Source: Cryptosporangium sp044454545
GTDB lineage: Bacteria; Actinomycetota; Actinomycetes; Mycobacteriales; Cryptosporangiaceae
Assembly: GCF_044454545.1 (NCBI RefSeq)
Contig: NZ_JBITDV010000001.1
Coordinates: 372,001-436,000 of the forward strand
Direction of reading: 5' to 3'
DNA length: 64,000 nucleotides
In this document: positions 34,307-43,023 of the stretch, piece after piece
How positions within the stretch are numbered: position 1 is the first letter of the stretch
Layout of the letters: every line of letters begins with the position of its first letter
Position numbers and translations under genes: made by a program
The notes under the pieces: model-generated
Told to the model about the DNA's origin: nothing
Databases searched by the model: none
What the model saw: only the letters and a program-made list of their open reading frames with translations

Positions 34307-35583
34307 GACCCCAGGACCTTCTTCGCCGACGCCTGCCACTCGGCCAGGATCGCGTTGACGTCACCGGGCTTGTCGAGGAACTTCGTCAGCGCGGTGTCGG
34401 CGGTGGTCTGCAGTTCGTCGCTGGAGTCCCGGTTGAAGAACTGGGTGATCTCCTTCGTCTCGTTCAGGTGCGTGATGCCCTTCTGCACGAGCGGCGAGAA
34501 CTTGCTGGTGTCGACCTCGGTCGAGGTCGGCAGGTTCGACGACTTCGCCCGCTCGATGAATTGCTGCTGCTGCTTCGCGCCGGCCAGGTAGGCCAGCAGG
34601 TCCAGCGTGCCGGACTTGTTGCGGGTCTTCGCGGCCGCGAAGTAGCCGTCGGTCGGCGCCTCCTCGGCCACCGGCACCGACGTGTTGATCGCCGGCACCC
34701 GGAAGAAGTCGATGTCGTCGACGGTGTCCTGCGGCACCGAGCTGGTGAGGAACGCGCCGATCAGGTACATGCCGGCCTTCTTGTTCACCAGCGGGGTGAT
34801 CGCGTCCTGGTAGGAGTACGAGCGGCCCTTGGGGTCGAGGTACTCGATCAGCTGCCGGTAGTGGTCCATGACCTGCTTGACCTCGGGCGAGTCGAACGAG
34901 TGCTTCCCGGCGAGGAGCTCGCGGTGGAACGTCGCGCCGTTGATCCGCAGGTTGAGGTAGTCGAACCAGCCGGACGCCATCCAGGCCGTCGAACCGGTGC
35001 CCATCGTCAGCGGGTAGACGCCTTTGCTCTTGATCGTCTTGCAGACCGCGATGAACTCGTCCCACGTGGTCGGCACCTGCACGCCCCACTCGGCGAACGC
35101 GGACTTGCGGTAGAAGACGCCCCACCAGTAGTAGTTCGTCGGCACGAAGATCTGCTTGCCGTCGGCGGCGGTGGAGAGTTCTTTGAGCGCGGGCGAGAAC
35201 TTGGCGCAGGCGCCGTCGCCGGTCCACATCGAGGAGACGTCGAGCAGGAAGCCCTTGCTCGCGTAGTCGCGGGCGACCGACCCGGCGTACCAGGTCAGCA
35301 CGTCCGGCGGGTTCGCCGAGTTGAGGTACGTCGGCAGCTGCGCGCGGAACGTCTCGATCGCGATCGTGTTGAGCGTGACCTTCTGCTTCGTGTAGCCGTC
35401 GACGACCTGCGTCAGGGCGGCCTTGGGGTCCGCGTCGGACTGCGAGTTCTGGAGCGTCAGCGTGCTCGAACTGCCACCGCCGCTGGAGTCGCTCCCGGTC
35501 GCGCAGCTCGCGAGGAGAGCGGCGGCACCGAGGCCTCCGACACCGGCCAGGAATCCTCTGCGGCTGACTGCGGTGGTAGCCAT
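34303..35583 (-). CDS. Sugar-binding lipoprotein of the ABC importer
   Basis: A 426-residue extracellular solute-binding protein. The signal sequence has a twin-arginine-like SRRGFLAG and a lipobox ending LLASC with Cys27 for lipid attachment. A Ser/Gly-rich spacer leads into a family-1-type binding fold (PPDVLTWYAGSVARDYASKG near 95, MGTGSTAWMASGWFDYLNLR near 190). First gene of the operon with two permeases and two glycoside hydrolases, so the ligand is likely an alpha-galactoside such as melibiose, raffinose or a related oligosaccharide. Aromatic residues YYWWG, a usual sugar-stacking element, lie near 150. The specificity is inferred from the neighbours. Confidence 0.9.
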   Translation of the reverse strand: MATTAVSRRGFLAGVGGLGAAALLASCATGSDSSGGGSSSTLTLQNSQSDADPKAALTQVVDGYTKQKVTLNTIAIETFRAQLPTYLNSANPPDVLTWYAGSVARDYASKGFLLDVSSMWTGDGACAKFSPALKELSTAADGKQIFVPTNYYWWGVFYRKSAFAEWGVQVPTTWDEFIAVCKTIKSKGVYPLTMGTGSTAWMASGWFDYLNLRINGATFHRELLAGKHSFDSPEVKQVMDHYRQLIEYLDPKGRSYSYQDAITPLVNKKAGMYLIGAFLTSSVPQDTVDDIDFFRVPAINTSVPVAEEAPTDGYFAAAKTRNKSGTLDLLAYLAGAKQQQQFIERAKSSNLPTSTEVDTSKFSPLVQKGITHLNETKEITQFFNRDSSDELQTTADTALTKFLDKPGDVNAILAEWQASAKKVLGS

Positions 35584-35717
35584 GTGAACCCTCCGGGGGG
35601 ACGAGAGTCAGCCGCGGCGTCTTCGGCGACGCCGCGTTGCCGAAAGGTTGCCCGCCGATGGCAGGGCTGTCAATATATCTTCGTAATTAATGGTTAGTTC
35701 GACACGGAGGGGCGCCC
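35584..35717. promoter_or_regulatory. Divergent promoter region of the two galactoside operons
   Basis: The 134-bp gap holds one of the most AT-rich stretches in the window, TCAATATATCTTCGTAATTA (35671-35690) followed by ATGGTTAGTTCGAC. It lies between the lipoprotein start and the SDR start, so both operons probably begin here. FCD-type GntR proteins favour such AT-rich sites; the GntR gene at 36481 is the candidate regulator. Confidence 0.55.
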
Positions 35718-36443
35718 ATGGGCGAACGTTTCGCCGGGAGAACGGCCGTCGTCACCGGCGCCGCCGGAGGGATCGGTGCGGCGTGCGCGGTCCGGCTCGC
35801 CTCCGAGGGCGCCTCGGTCGTGCTGACCGACGTGCGGCCGGCCGAGGAGGTCGCGGCCGCGATCCGCGCGCAGGGCGGCCGCGCCACCGCGATGGTCGCC
35901 GACGTGTCCGACGAGGACGACTGGCAGCGCGTCGCCGCCGCCTCCGGCCCGGTGGACGTCCTGGTCAGCAACGCCTGCCTGGTGGACGTGAAGCCCGCGC
36001 ACGAGACGAGCCGGGAATCCTGGGACCGGCAGCTGGCGGTGTCGCTGACCGGATCGTTCCTCGGCGTGAAGGCGCTGCTGCCGGCACTGCGGTCGGCCGT
36101 GCTCATGTCGTCCGTGCACGCGCTGGTGGGGCTGCCCGGGCGTCCCGCGTACGCGGCGAGCAAGGGGGCGCTGGTCTCTCTCGGGCGTCAGCTGGCGGTC
36201 GAGTACGGTCCGTCGCTGCGGGTGAACGTCGTGCTGCCGGGGCCGATCCTCACCGGCGCGTGGTCCGGCCTGAGCGAGACCGACCGGGAGCGCAGCGCCG
36301 CGGCCACGGTCGCCGGCCGGCTGGGCGACCCGGCCGAGGTGGCCGCCGCGGTCGCGTTCCTGGCCAGCGACGACGCCGGCTACGTCACCGGGACGACGCT
36401 GCTCGTGGACGGCGGCTGGTCCGCTACTCGCCACTCCTCATGA
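35718..36443 (+). CDS. SDR, candidate D-galactose 1-dehydrogenase
   Basis: A 241-residue short-chain dehydrogenase with VVTGAAGGIGAACAVRLASE near residue 11, VLVSNACLV near 80, catalytic Ser in MSSVHAL and YAASK near 140. VTGTTLLVDGGWS forms the C-terminal motif. Asp in VVLTDVRP after strand 2 favours NAD+. It starts the operon with galactonate dehydratase, KDGal kinase and KDPGal aldolase. Oxidation of galactose to galactono-lactone is therefore the most likely reaction; the family alone would not show this. The usual NNAG is SNAC here. A GGAGGGG site precedes the ATG. Confidence 0.7.
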   Translation: MGERFAGRTAVVTGAAGGIGAACAVRLASEGASVVLTDVRPAEEVAAAIRAQGGRATAMVADVSDEDDWQRVAAASGPVDVLVSNACLVDVKPAHETSRESWDRQLAVSLTGSFLGVKALLPALRSAVLMSSVHALVGLPGRPAYAASKGALVSLGRQLAVEYGPSLRVNVVLPGPILTGAWSGLSETDRERSAAATVAGRLGDPAEVAAAVAFLASDDAGYVTGTTLLVDGGWSATRHSS

Positions 36444-36480
36444 GGGGGCGAACTTCTTGACGAACGGGAGACCTCACCGG

Positions 36481-37191
36481 ATGCAGCAGTACGTGGCGCG
36501 CGGAGTACACGGCCAGACGGTCGAGGTACTCGCCCAGCGCATCCTGACCGGGCAACTCCCGGAGGGTTCGACACTCGACATCGGCGCGCTGCAGACCGAG
36601 TTCGACGTGAGCCTCACCGTGCTGCGCGAGGCGCTGCGCGTGCTGGCCGCCAAAGGCATGGTCGACGCGCGCCCCAAACGCGGCACGTTCGTCCGCCCGC
36701 GGGGCGACTGGAGCCTGCTCGACCCGGACGTCCTGCGGTGGCAGTTCTCCCGCCAGGCCCGGCCCGGACTGTTCGCGGACCTGCACGAGGTGCGCAGCAT
36801 CGTGGAGCCGGGAGCAGCCGGGCTCGCGGCCGAACGGGCCACCGGCGAGGACCTGGCGGCACTCGACGCCGCGCTCGGCGCGATGGCCGCGGCCGGCGTG
36901 GACGCGGGCGCCGCGGTCGACGCGGACCTCGCGTTCCACCGCGCGCTGCTCGCCGCCACCCACAACGAGCTGCTGCAGCGCATGGAAGTGCTGATCGAGA
37001 CCGGGCTGGCCGAGCGCGACCGGATGGTGCACGGCCACGGGCCGGGCGACCCGGTACCGGCGCACCGGGCGGTCGTCGACGCGATCCGCGCGCACGACTC
37101 GATGGCGGCCGCGGACGCGATGGGACGCCTGCTGGAGAAGGCGATCGAGGACGTGGCGGCGCTGGAGGCGGCGGCGGATGAAGATCGTTAG
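36481..37191 (+). CDS. GntR/FCD regulator of the galactonate operon (DgoR-like)
   Basis: A 236-residue regulator with a winged helix at residues 8-75 (VEVLAQRILTGQLPEGSTLD, then QTEFDVSLTVLREALRVLAA) and an FCD domain with VDADLAFHRALLAATHNELL and PAHRAVVDAI metal-ligand residues. The ATG at 36481 is preferred over a TTG at 36457 because the eight codons between include AGA and CCT, rare in this genome. Position inside the operon and the DgoR precedent from enterobacteria suggest repression relieved by galactonate. It overlaps the dehydratase gene by 14 bp. Confidence 0.8.
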   Translation: MQQYVARGVHGQTVEVLAQRILTGQLPEGSTLDIGALQTEFDVSLTVLREALRVLAAKGMVDARPKRGTFVRPRGDWSLLDPDVLRWQFSRQARPGLFADLHEVRSIVEPGAAGLAAERATGEDLAALDAALGAMAAAGVDAGAAVDADLAFHRALLAATHNELLQRMEVLIETGLAERDRMVHGHGPGDPVPAHRAVVDAIRAHDSMAAADAMGRLLEKAIEDVAALEAAADEDR

Positions 37192-38323
37192 CGTCGAGAC
37201 GTTCCTGGTCGCGCCACGCTGGCTGTTCTGCCGGATCGGCACCGACGAGGGCCTGGCCGGCTGGGGCGAACCGGTCGTCGAAGGGCGGGCCGAGGTCGTG
37301 CGCGCGGCCGTCGACGTGCTCGCCGAGTACCTGCTGGGCGAGGACCCGTTACGGATCGAACAGCACTGGCAGGTCCTGACCAAGGGCGGGTTCTACCGCG
37401 GCGGCCCGGTTCTCTCCAGCGCGGTCGCCGGGATCGACCAGGCACTCTGGGACATCGCCGGGCAGGCCTACGACGCCCCGGTGCACGCGCTGCTCGGCGG
37501 CGCCGTCCGCGACCGGGTGCGCGTGTACGCGTGGGTCGGCGGGGACTCCGCGGGCGAGATCACCGACGCGGTGACCGCGCACGTCGAGGCCGGGATGACC
37601 GCGGTGAAGATGAACGCGAGCGGTGTGCTGTCGCCGGTGCCGACACGGGCCGAACTGGCCGGCGTCGTGTCCCGGGTGACCGCCGCGCGGGAGGCCCTCG
37701 GCGACTCCCTCGACGTCGCGGTCGACCTGCACGGGCGGGCCACGTTCCCGGCGGCGCGGATGATCCTGCCCGCACTGGCCGACCTGCACCCGCTGCTGGT
37801 GGAGGAGCCGCTGCTGCCGGAGCACTCCGACCGCCTGGCCGAACTGGTGGCGTGCTCCGCGGTGCCGGTCGCGACCGGCGAGCGCCTGTACGGGCGGGCC
37901 GACTTCCTCCCGGCGCTGCGGGCCGGGGTGAGCGTCGTGCAGCCGGACCTGTCGCACGCCGGCGGGATCTCGGAGGTGCGGCGGATCGCGTCGCTGGCCG
38001 AGTCCCACGGCGCGCTGTTCGCGCCGCACTGCCCGCTCGGTCCGATCTCGCTGGCCGCGAGCCTGCAGACCGCGCTGGCCACGCCGAACTTCCTGATCCA
38101 GGAACAGAGCATGGGCATCCACTACAACGTGGGCGCGGACCTGCTCGACTACCTGGCCGATCCGGAGCCGCTGCGGATCATCGACGGGCACATCGGGCGG
38201 CTGTCGGGGCCCGGGCTCGGCATCACGGTGGACGAGGCGGCGGTCCGGCGGGCCGACCGGGCCGGGCACGCCTGGCGCAACCCGGTGTGGCGGCACGCGG
38301 ACGGATCGTTCGCGGAGTGGTGA
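37178..38323 (+). CDS. dgoD: D-galactonate dehydratase
   Basis: A 381-residue enolase-superfamily enzyme that converts D-galactonate to 2-keto-3-deoxygalactonate. The length equals E. coli DgoD (382). KIVSVETFLVAPRWLFCRIG is the N-terminal capping domain. In the barrel, DVAVDLHGRA carries the first metal Asp and the catalytic His near residue 185, and LLVEEPLLPEH and VATGERLYGRADF give the other metal Glu residues. LFAPHCPLGPISLAAS supplies the catalytic His near 285, as in DgoD (PHCPLGP). The ATG lies inside the end of the GntR gene, and the stop overlaps the mutarotase-like gene (GTGA). Confidence 0.9.
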   Translation: MKIVSVETFLVAPRWLFCRIGTDEGLAGWGEPVVEGRAEVVRAAVDVLAEYLLGEDPLRIEQHWQVLTKGGFYRGGPVLSSAVAGIDQALWDIAGQAYDAPVHALLGGAVRDRVRVYAWVGGDSAGEITDAVTAHVEAGMTAVKMNASGVLSPVPTRAELAGVVSRVTAAREALGDSLDVAVDLHGRATFPAARMILPALADLHPLLVEEPLLPEHSDRLAELVACSAVPVATGERLYGRADFLPALRAGVSVVQPDLSHAGGISEVRRIASLAESHGALFAPHCPLGPISLAASLQTALATPNFLIQEQSMGIHYNVGADLLDYLADPEPLRIIDGHIGRLSGPGLGITVDEAAVRRADRAGHAWRNPVWRHADGSFAEW

Positions 38324-39066
38324 GCGTCGGGACCGATCCGGCCCACGGCGGCCGGTGGACGTCGCTGACGTCCCGGGGACGGGAGTGGCTGTGGCGCCGG
38401 GAGGACCCGGCGCGGCACTCGGTGCGCCCCGGGGACGCCTTCGTGGACGTGGGCGGCGTCGAGGAGTGCCTGCCGACGATCCGGGGGGTGCCGGACCACG
38501 GGGACGTGTGGTCACGGCCGTGGGCGGCCGGGACGCACGGCGAGGAGTTCGTGCGGACCGGGCAGTTCCGGCTGGGCCGCACGATCCGGCGGCGCGGCGA
38601 CCGGGCCGAGGTCGCCTACGAACTGGCGGCGCGGCCGGGGTTCCGGTTCGTCTGGGCCGCGCACGCGCTGCTGGACGTGTCGCCGTCGGCGCGGCTGGAG
38701 GTGCCGGCCGGGACACCGGTCCGGGTGTACGACCGGTCACCGGAGGTCGAGCGCGGGTACTGGCCCGACGGGCTGGATCGGCTGGGACCCGACGACGGGA
38801 CGGCGGCCGGGGCGATCGTGGAGTGCGGGACGGCCCGGGTCGTCGACGGGACGGACACGCTCGCGTTCGAGGTCCGGGCGCCGGGCCAGCCGGTGTCGGT
38901 GGCGCTGTGGCGGAACCTGCGCGGGTGGCCGGAGGAGAATCCGTACCGGTCGATCGGCGTCGAGCCGATGCTCGGGCGGGTGTTCGACCTGGCGTCGGCC
39001 GGGCCGGGCGAGGCCGCGACGGTGGGGGATGCGGGGGTGTGCCGGTGGCGGGTGACGATCTCGTGA
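38320..39066 (+). CDS. Galactose-mutarotase-like sugar-binding protein
   Basis: A 248-residue beta-sandwich protein of the aldose 1-epimerase fold. It begins TSLTSRGREWLWRREDPARH and contains VGGVEECLPTIRG near 47, then FRFVWAAHALLDVSPSARLE near 110, where the family's conserved His lies, and NPYRSIGVEPMLGR near 215 with a likely catalytic Glu. It is shorter than GalM (~340). Its start overlaps the dgoD stop (GTGA) and its stop overlaps the kinase start. In this operon it could equilibrate galactose anomers for the dehydrogenase. It may instead act on an intermediate. Confidence 0.7.
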   Translation: MSVGTDPAHGGRWTSLTSRGREWLWRREDPARHSVRPGDAFVDVGGVEECLPTIRGVPDHGDVWSRPWAAGTHGEEFVRTGQFRLGRTIRRRGDRAEVAYELAARPGFRFVWAAHALLDVSPSARLEVPAGTPVRVYDRSPEVERGYWPDGLDRLGPDDGTAAGAIVECGTARVVDGTDTLAFEVRAPGQPVSVALWRNLRGWPEENPYRSIGVEPMLGRVFDLASAGPGEAATVGDAGVCRWRVTIS

Positions 39067-40061
39067 CCCCGTTCGACGTCGTGTGCGTCGGCGAGTCGAT
39101 GGCGCTGGTGGCGCCGGACCCGCCCGGGCCGCTGGCCGCGGGCGGGCCGATGCGGCTCGACGTGGCCGGGGCGGAGTCGACCGTGGCGTGCTATCTCGCG
39201 CTGCTCGGAGCGCGGACGGCCTGGGCCGGCGCGGTCGGGGCCGACCCGCTCGGGGACCTGGTCCGGACCCGGATCGCCGCCTACGGCGTCGACGTGTCGC
39301 ACGTCGTCGTGGATCCGGGCGCGCCGACCGGCGTGTTTTTCAAGGACCCCGGCCCGGACGGCACGACCGTGCACTACTACCGCGCCGGATCGGCGGCCTC
39401 CCGGCAAGGCCCGCGGACGCTCCCGGCGGCCCGGATCGTGCACCTGTCCGGCATCACGCCCGCGCTCTCGGCGTCCTGCGCGGCGCTGGCCGACGCGGTG
39501 CTGGCCGCCCCGGACGCCCTCCACAGCTTCGACGTGAACTACCGGCCCGGGCTGTGGCCGGCCGGGGAAGCCGCACCGGTGCTGGCCGCACTGGCCGACC
39601 GGGCCGACGTCGTCTTCGTCGGCCTGGACGAGGCCCGGGCGCTCTGGGGCGTCCACTCCCCCGGCGACGTCCGCGCGCTGCTGCCGTCCCCACGGACCGT
39701 CGTCGTCAAGGACGCCGCCCACGGCGCCCACGCGCTGCCCCGCGCGGCCGGGACGCCCGCCGCGGCGGGGACGCCCGCCACGGCCGGGACGTCCGCCACG
39801 GCCAGGACGCCCGCCGCGGCCGGGACGGACGGACCGGCCGGGACCGCCCGGGACGTCGTGTTCGTGCCGGCGCCCCCCGTCGACGTCGTCGAGCCCGTCG
39901 GGGCGGGCGACGCGTTCGCCGCCGGGTACCTGCACGGGCTGCTGCGCGGCGCCCCGGAAGCCGCGCGCCTCGCGTGGGGGCACCGGGTGGCCGCCGCCGC
40001 GCTCCGCGTCCCCACCGATGTCCCGCCGCCCGGCACGACGCTCCTGGAAGGCACCCGATGA
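39063..40061 (+). CDS. dgoK: PfkB sugar kinase, 2-keto-3-deoxygalactonate kinase candidate
   Basis: A 332-residue ribokinase-fold kinase. It has FDVVCVGESMALVAPDPPGP at the start, AGAVGADPLGDLVRTRIAAY near 58, and the C-terminal ATP/anion-hole motif VVEPVGAGDAFAAGYLHGLL near 280, whose GAGD Asp is the catalytic base. It resembles KDG kinases of the PfkB type, not the E. coli DgoK fold, so the symbol reflects pathway position. An 18-bp repeat inserts about 36 Ala/Gly/Thr/Pro residues at 228-263, between the last strands before the ATP motif. Relatives lack this insert. The start overlaps the preceding stop (GTGA). Confidence 0.75.
   Translation: MTPFDVVCVGESMALVAPDPPGPLAAGGPMRLDVAGAESTVACYLALLGARTAWAGAVGADPLGDLVRTRIAAYGVDVSHVVVDPGAPTGVFFKDPGPDGTTVHYYRAGSAASRQGPRTLPAARIVHLSGITPALSASCAALADAVLAAPDALHSFDVNYRPGLWPAGEAAPVLAALADRADVVFVGLDEARALWGVHSPGDVRALLPSPRTVVVKDAAHGAHALPRAAGTPAAAGTPATAGTSATARTPAAAGTDGPAGTARDVVFVPAPPVDVVEPVGAGDAFAAGYLHGLLRGAPEAARLAWGHRVAAAALRVPTDVPPPGTTLLEGTR
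39744..39851 (+). repeat. In-frame 18-bp minisatellite (6 units) in the kinase gene
   Basis: Six 18-bp units, consensus GCGGCCGGGACGCCCGCC, begin exactly on codon 228 of the kinase and encode AAGTPA, AAGTPA, TAGTSA, TARTPA, AAGTDG and PAGTAR. Units 1-4 are nearly identical and 5-6 have drifted. Confidence 0.9.
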
Positions 40062-40660
40062 CGCTCTCGCTCGACCCGTTCCTCGGCCGCACCCGGATCA
40101 TGGCGATCCTGCGCGGGCTGCCCGCGGACGAGACGGTCGCGCTGGCCGAAAGGCTGTGGGACGCCGGGGTCACCGCGCTCGAGGTGCCGATCTCCCGGCC
40201 CGGAGCCGTCGACGCGCTGCGCGCCACGGTGGACGCCGCCGACCGGCGCGGGCTGGTCGTGGGCGCCGGCACCGTGACCACCCCGGACCTCGCCCGCACC
40301 GCCGCCGAGGCCGGCGCCCGCTACACGGTCGCGCCCGGACTCGACCTGACCGTGCTGGCCGCGAGCCTGCACGCCGGGCTCCCGCACCTGCCGGGCGTCG
40401 GCACCGCGAGCGAGGTGCAGCGGGCCACCGCGGCCGGGTGCCGCTGGGTGAAGGCCTTCCCCGCCGGCCCGCTCGGCCCGGGCTGGGCGAGCGCGCTGCA
40501 CGGCCCGTTCCCGGACGTCCAGATCGTGGCGACCGGAGGCCTGACGCCCGCGGACGTCCCCACCTACCTGGAGAACGGCGCCGCCGTGGTGGCGCTGGGC
40601 TCGGCCCTCGCCGACCCCGGTTCGGCCGACGCGCTGCGGCCCTACCTCCGGCGACACTGA
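40058..40660 (+). CDS. dgoA: KDPG/KDPGal aldolase
   Basis: A 200-residue class I aldolase that splits 2-keto-3-deoxy-6-phosphogalactonate to pyruvate and glyceraldehyde 3-phosphate. It has IMAILRGLPADETVALAERL at the start, VTALEVPISRPGAVDALR with the general-base Glu near 42, VGAGTVTTPDLARTAAEAGA near 68, and the Schiff-base Lys in CRWVKAFPAGPLGPGW near 131. VATGGLTPADVPTYLENGAA is the phosphate-binding end. Last gene of the operon, overlapping the kinase stop (ATGA). With dgoD, the kinase and the SDR it completes the De Ley-Doudoroff route. Confidence 0.88.
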   Translation: MTLSLDPFLGRTRIMAILRGLPADETVALAERLWDAGVTALEVPISRPGAVDALRATVDAADRRGLVVGAGTVTTPDLARTAAEAGARYTVAPGLDLTVLAASLHAGLPHLPGVGTASEVQRATAAGCRWVKAFPAGPLGPGWASALHGPFPDVQIVATGGLTPADVPTYLENGAAVVALGSALADPGSADALRPYLRRH

Positions 40661-40671
40661 CCCGCACTGAT

Positions 40672-40689
40672 ACAGTACAGACGTACTGT
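40672..40689. promoter_or_regulatory. 18-bp perfect-arm dyad between dgoA and icd
   Basis: ACAGTAC-AGAC-GTACTGT has perfect 7-bp arms and a 4-base centre, 12 bp after the dgoA stop and 93 bp before icd. No T-run follows, so it is a poorer match to an intrinsic terminator than to a TetR-type operator for icd. Confidence 0.45.
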
Positions 40690-40781
40690 TCGGCCCGGGC
40701 GGGCCTCCGGGTTACTCCCCGTCACCCGCCCTTAGGCTGGCGGAGTCGGACGAACGCGGCGGCGAAGGAGCGGAGTGCCTG

Positions 40782-42998
40782 GTGACTGACTCGACGATCA
40801 TCTACACCCACACGGACGAGGCGCCGGCACTGGCCACGTACTCGTTCCTGCCGGTGATCCAGGCGTACGCGTCGAAGGCCGGGGTCGCGGTGGAACTGCG
40901 CGACATCTCGCTGGCCGGCCGCCTCCTCGCGGTCTTCCCGGAGTACCTGGGCGAGGACCAGCGGGTCCCCGACTCCCTCACCGAGCTCGGCGAGCTGGCC
41001 AAGACGCCCGGGGCCAACATCATCAAGCTGCCGAACGTCTCCGCGTCGATCCCGCAGCTCAAGGCCGCGGTCGCCGAGCTGCAGGCGCTCGGCTTCGCGC
41101 TCCCGGACTACCCCGACGAGCCGAAGACCGACGAGGAGCGCGACGTCCGCGCGCGGTACGACAAGGTCAAGGGCTCGGCGGTGAACCCGGTCCTGCGCGA
41201 GGGCAACTCCGACCGGCGCGCGCCGGCCTCGGTGAAGGCCTACGCGAAGGCCCACCCGCACCGGATGGGCGCGTGGTCCACCGAGTCGAAGACCGCCGTC
41301 GCGACGATGGGCGCCGACGACTTCCGGTCGACCGAGAAGTCCGTGGTCATCGAGTCCGACGGTGCGCTGCGCATCGAACTGGTCGGCGACGACGGCACCA
41401 CGACCGTGCTGAAGGAGAGCGTCCCGGTCGGCGCCGGTGAGGTCGTCGACGCGTCGGTGATGCGGGTCGGCGCGCTGCGGGAGTTCCTGACCGCACAGAT
41501 CGCCACCGCCAAGGCCGACGGCGTGCTGTTCAGCGTGCACCTCAAGGCCACGATGATGAAGGTGTCCGACCCGATCGTGTTCGGCCACGTCGTCCGGGCG
41601 TTCTTCCCGGAGACGTTCGCGAAGTACGGCGCCGCGCTCGCGGCCGCCGGACTCAGCCCGAACGACGGTCTCGGCGGCCTCTACAAGGGCCTCGAGGCGC
41701 TGCCCGAGGGCACCGAGATCCGCGCGTCGTTCGACGCCGAACTGGCCGCCGGCCCGGCGCTGGCGATGGTCGACTCCGACAAGGGCATCACGAACCTGCA
41801 CGTTCCGTCGGACGTCATCGTCGACGCGTCGATGCCGGCGATGATCCGCACGTCGGGCCACATGTGGGGGCCGGACGGCAACGAGCACGACACGCTCGCG
41901 GTGCTGCCCGACTCCAGCTACGCCGGGGTCTACCAGGCCGTGATCGACGACTGCCGGGTCAACGGGGCGTTCGACCCGTCGACGATGGGCTCGGTACCGA
42001 ACGTCGGGCTGATGGCGCAGAAGGCCGAGGAGTACGGCAGCCACGACAAGACGTTCGAGATCCCGGCCACCGGGATCGTGCGGCTCGTCGACGACCGCGG
42101 CACCACGGTCCTGGAGCAGGCCGTCTCCGCCGGTGACATCTTCCGGGCCTGCCAGACGAAGGACGCGCCGATCCGCGACTGGGTGAAGCTGGCCGTCACC
42201 CGGGCCCGGGCGACCGGCGACCCGGCCGTGTTCTGGCTGGACGCCGGCCGGGCGCACGACGCGAACCTGATCGCGAAGATCGAGCAGTACCTGCCCGAGC
42301 ACGACACCGACGGCCTGCGGATCGAGATCCTCGCGCCGGTGGACGCCACCGTCCTGTCGGTGGAGCGGATCCGCAGGGGCGAGAACACGATCTCGGTCAC
42401 CGGCAACGTGCTGCGCGACTACCTGACCGACCTGTTCCCGATCCTCGAGCTGGGCACCAGCGCCAAGATGCTGTCGGTCGTGCCGCTGATGGCCGGGGGC
42501 GGGCTGTTCGAGACCGGCGCGGGCGGCTCGGCGCCGAAGCACGTCCAGCAGCTGGTCAAGGAGAACTACCTGCGCTGGGACTCGCTCGGCGAGTTCTTCG
42601 CGCTGGCCGCGAGCTTCGAGCACCTGGCCCAGTCGACCGGGAACGCCCGGGCCCAGGTGCTGGCCGACACGCTCGACCGGGCCACCGCGACGTTCCTCGA
42701 GGAGGACAAGTCGCCGACCCGCCGGGTGGGCGGGATCGACAACCGGGGCTCGCACTTCTTCCTGTCGCTCTACTGGGCGCAGGAACTGGCGAAGCAGACC
42801 GCCGACGCCGACCTGGCGGCGGTCTTCACCCCGCTGGCCCGCACGCTCGAGAGCGGCGAGAAGGCGATCGTCGACGAGCTGATCGCGGTCCAGGGCCGGC
42901 CCGCCGACATCGGGGGCTACTACCAGCCCGACGCCGCCAAGGCCGCCGCGGTCATGCGTCCGTCGGAGACCTGGAACGCGGCGCTCGCCGGGTTCTGA
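40782..42998 (+). CDS. icd: NADP-dependent isocitrate dehydrogenase, monomeric type
   Basis: A 738-residue monomeric IDH, the form common in actinobacteria, converting isocitrate to 2-oxoglutarate in the TCA cycle. TDSTIIYTHTDEAPALATYS at the start and LPNVSASIPQLKAAVAELQA near 85 are typical. The substrate and metal residues lie in NPVLREGNSDRRAP near 130, and DNRGSHFFLSLYWAQELAKQ near 650 closes the domain. The length is standard (~740). The gene starts at GTG and stands alone, with a dyad 93 bp upstream that may regulate it. No anomalies. Confidence 0.95.
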   Translation: MTDSTIIYTHTDEAPALATYSFLPVIQAYASKAGVAVELRDISLAGRLLAVFPEYLGEDQRVPDSLTELGELAKTPGANIIKLPNVSASIPQLKAAVAELQALGFALPDYPDEPKTDEERDVRARYDKVKGSAVNPVLREGNSDRRAPASVKAYAKAHPHRMGAWSTESKTAVATMGADDFRSTEKSVVIESDGALRIELVGDDGTTTVLKESVPVGAGEVVDASVMRVGALREFLTAQIATAKADGVLFSVHLKATMMKVSDPIVFGHVVRAFFPETFAKYGAALAAAGLSPNDGLGGLYKGLEALPEGTEIRASFDAELAAGPALAMVDSDKGITNLHVPSDVIVDASMPAMIRTSGHMWGPDGNEHDTLAVLPDSSYAGVYQAVIDDCRVNGAFDPSTMGSVPNVGLMAQKAEEYGSHDKTFEIPATGIVRLVDDRGTTVLEQAVSAGDIFRACQTKDAPIRDWVKLAVTRARATGDPAVFWLDAGRAHDANLIAKIEQYLPEHDTDGLRIEILAPVDATVLSVERIRRGENTISVTGNVLRDYLTDLFPILELGTSAKMLSVVPLMAGGGLFETGAGGSAPKHVQQLVKENYLRWDSLGEFFALAASFEHLAQSTGNARAQVLADTLDRATATFLEEDKSPTRRVGGIDNRGSHFFLSLYWAQELAKQTADADLAAVFTPLARTLESGEKAIVDELIAVQGRPADIGGYYQPDAAKAAAVMRPSETWNAALAGF

Positions 42999-43023
42999 GC
43001 CGGTCCTGAGCCGGTCCTGGGCC

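Noticed and set aside
43010..43022. Direct repeat CTGAGCCGGTC after icd as a terminator
   Set aside because: The two copies are direct, not inverted, and form no stable hairpin.
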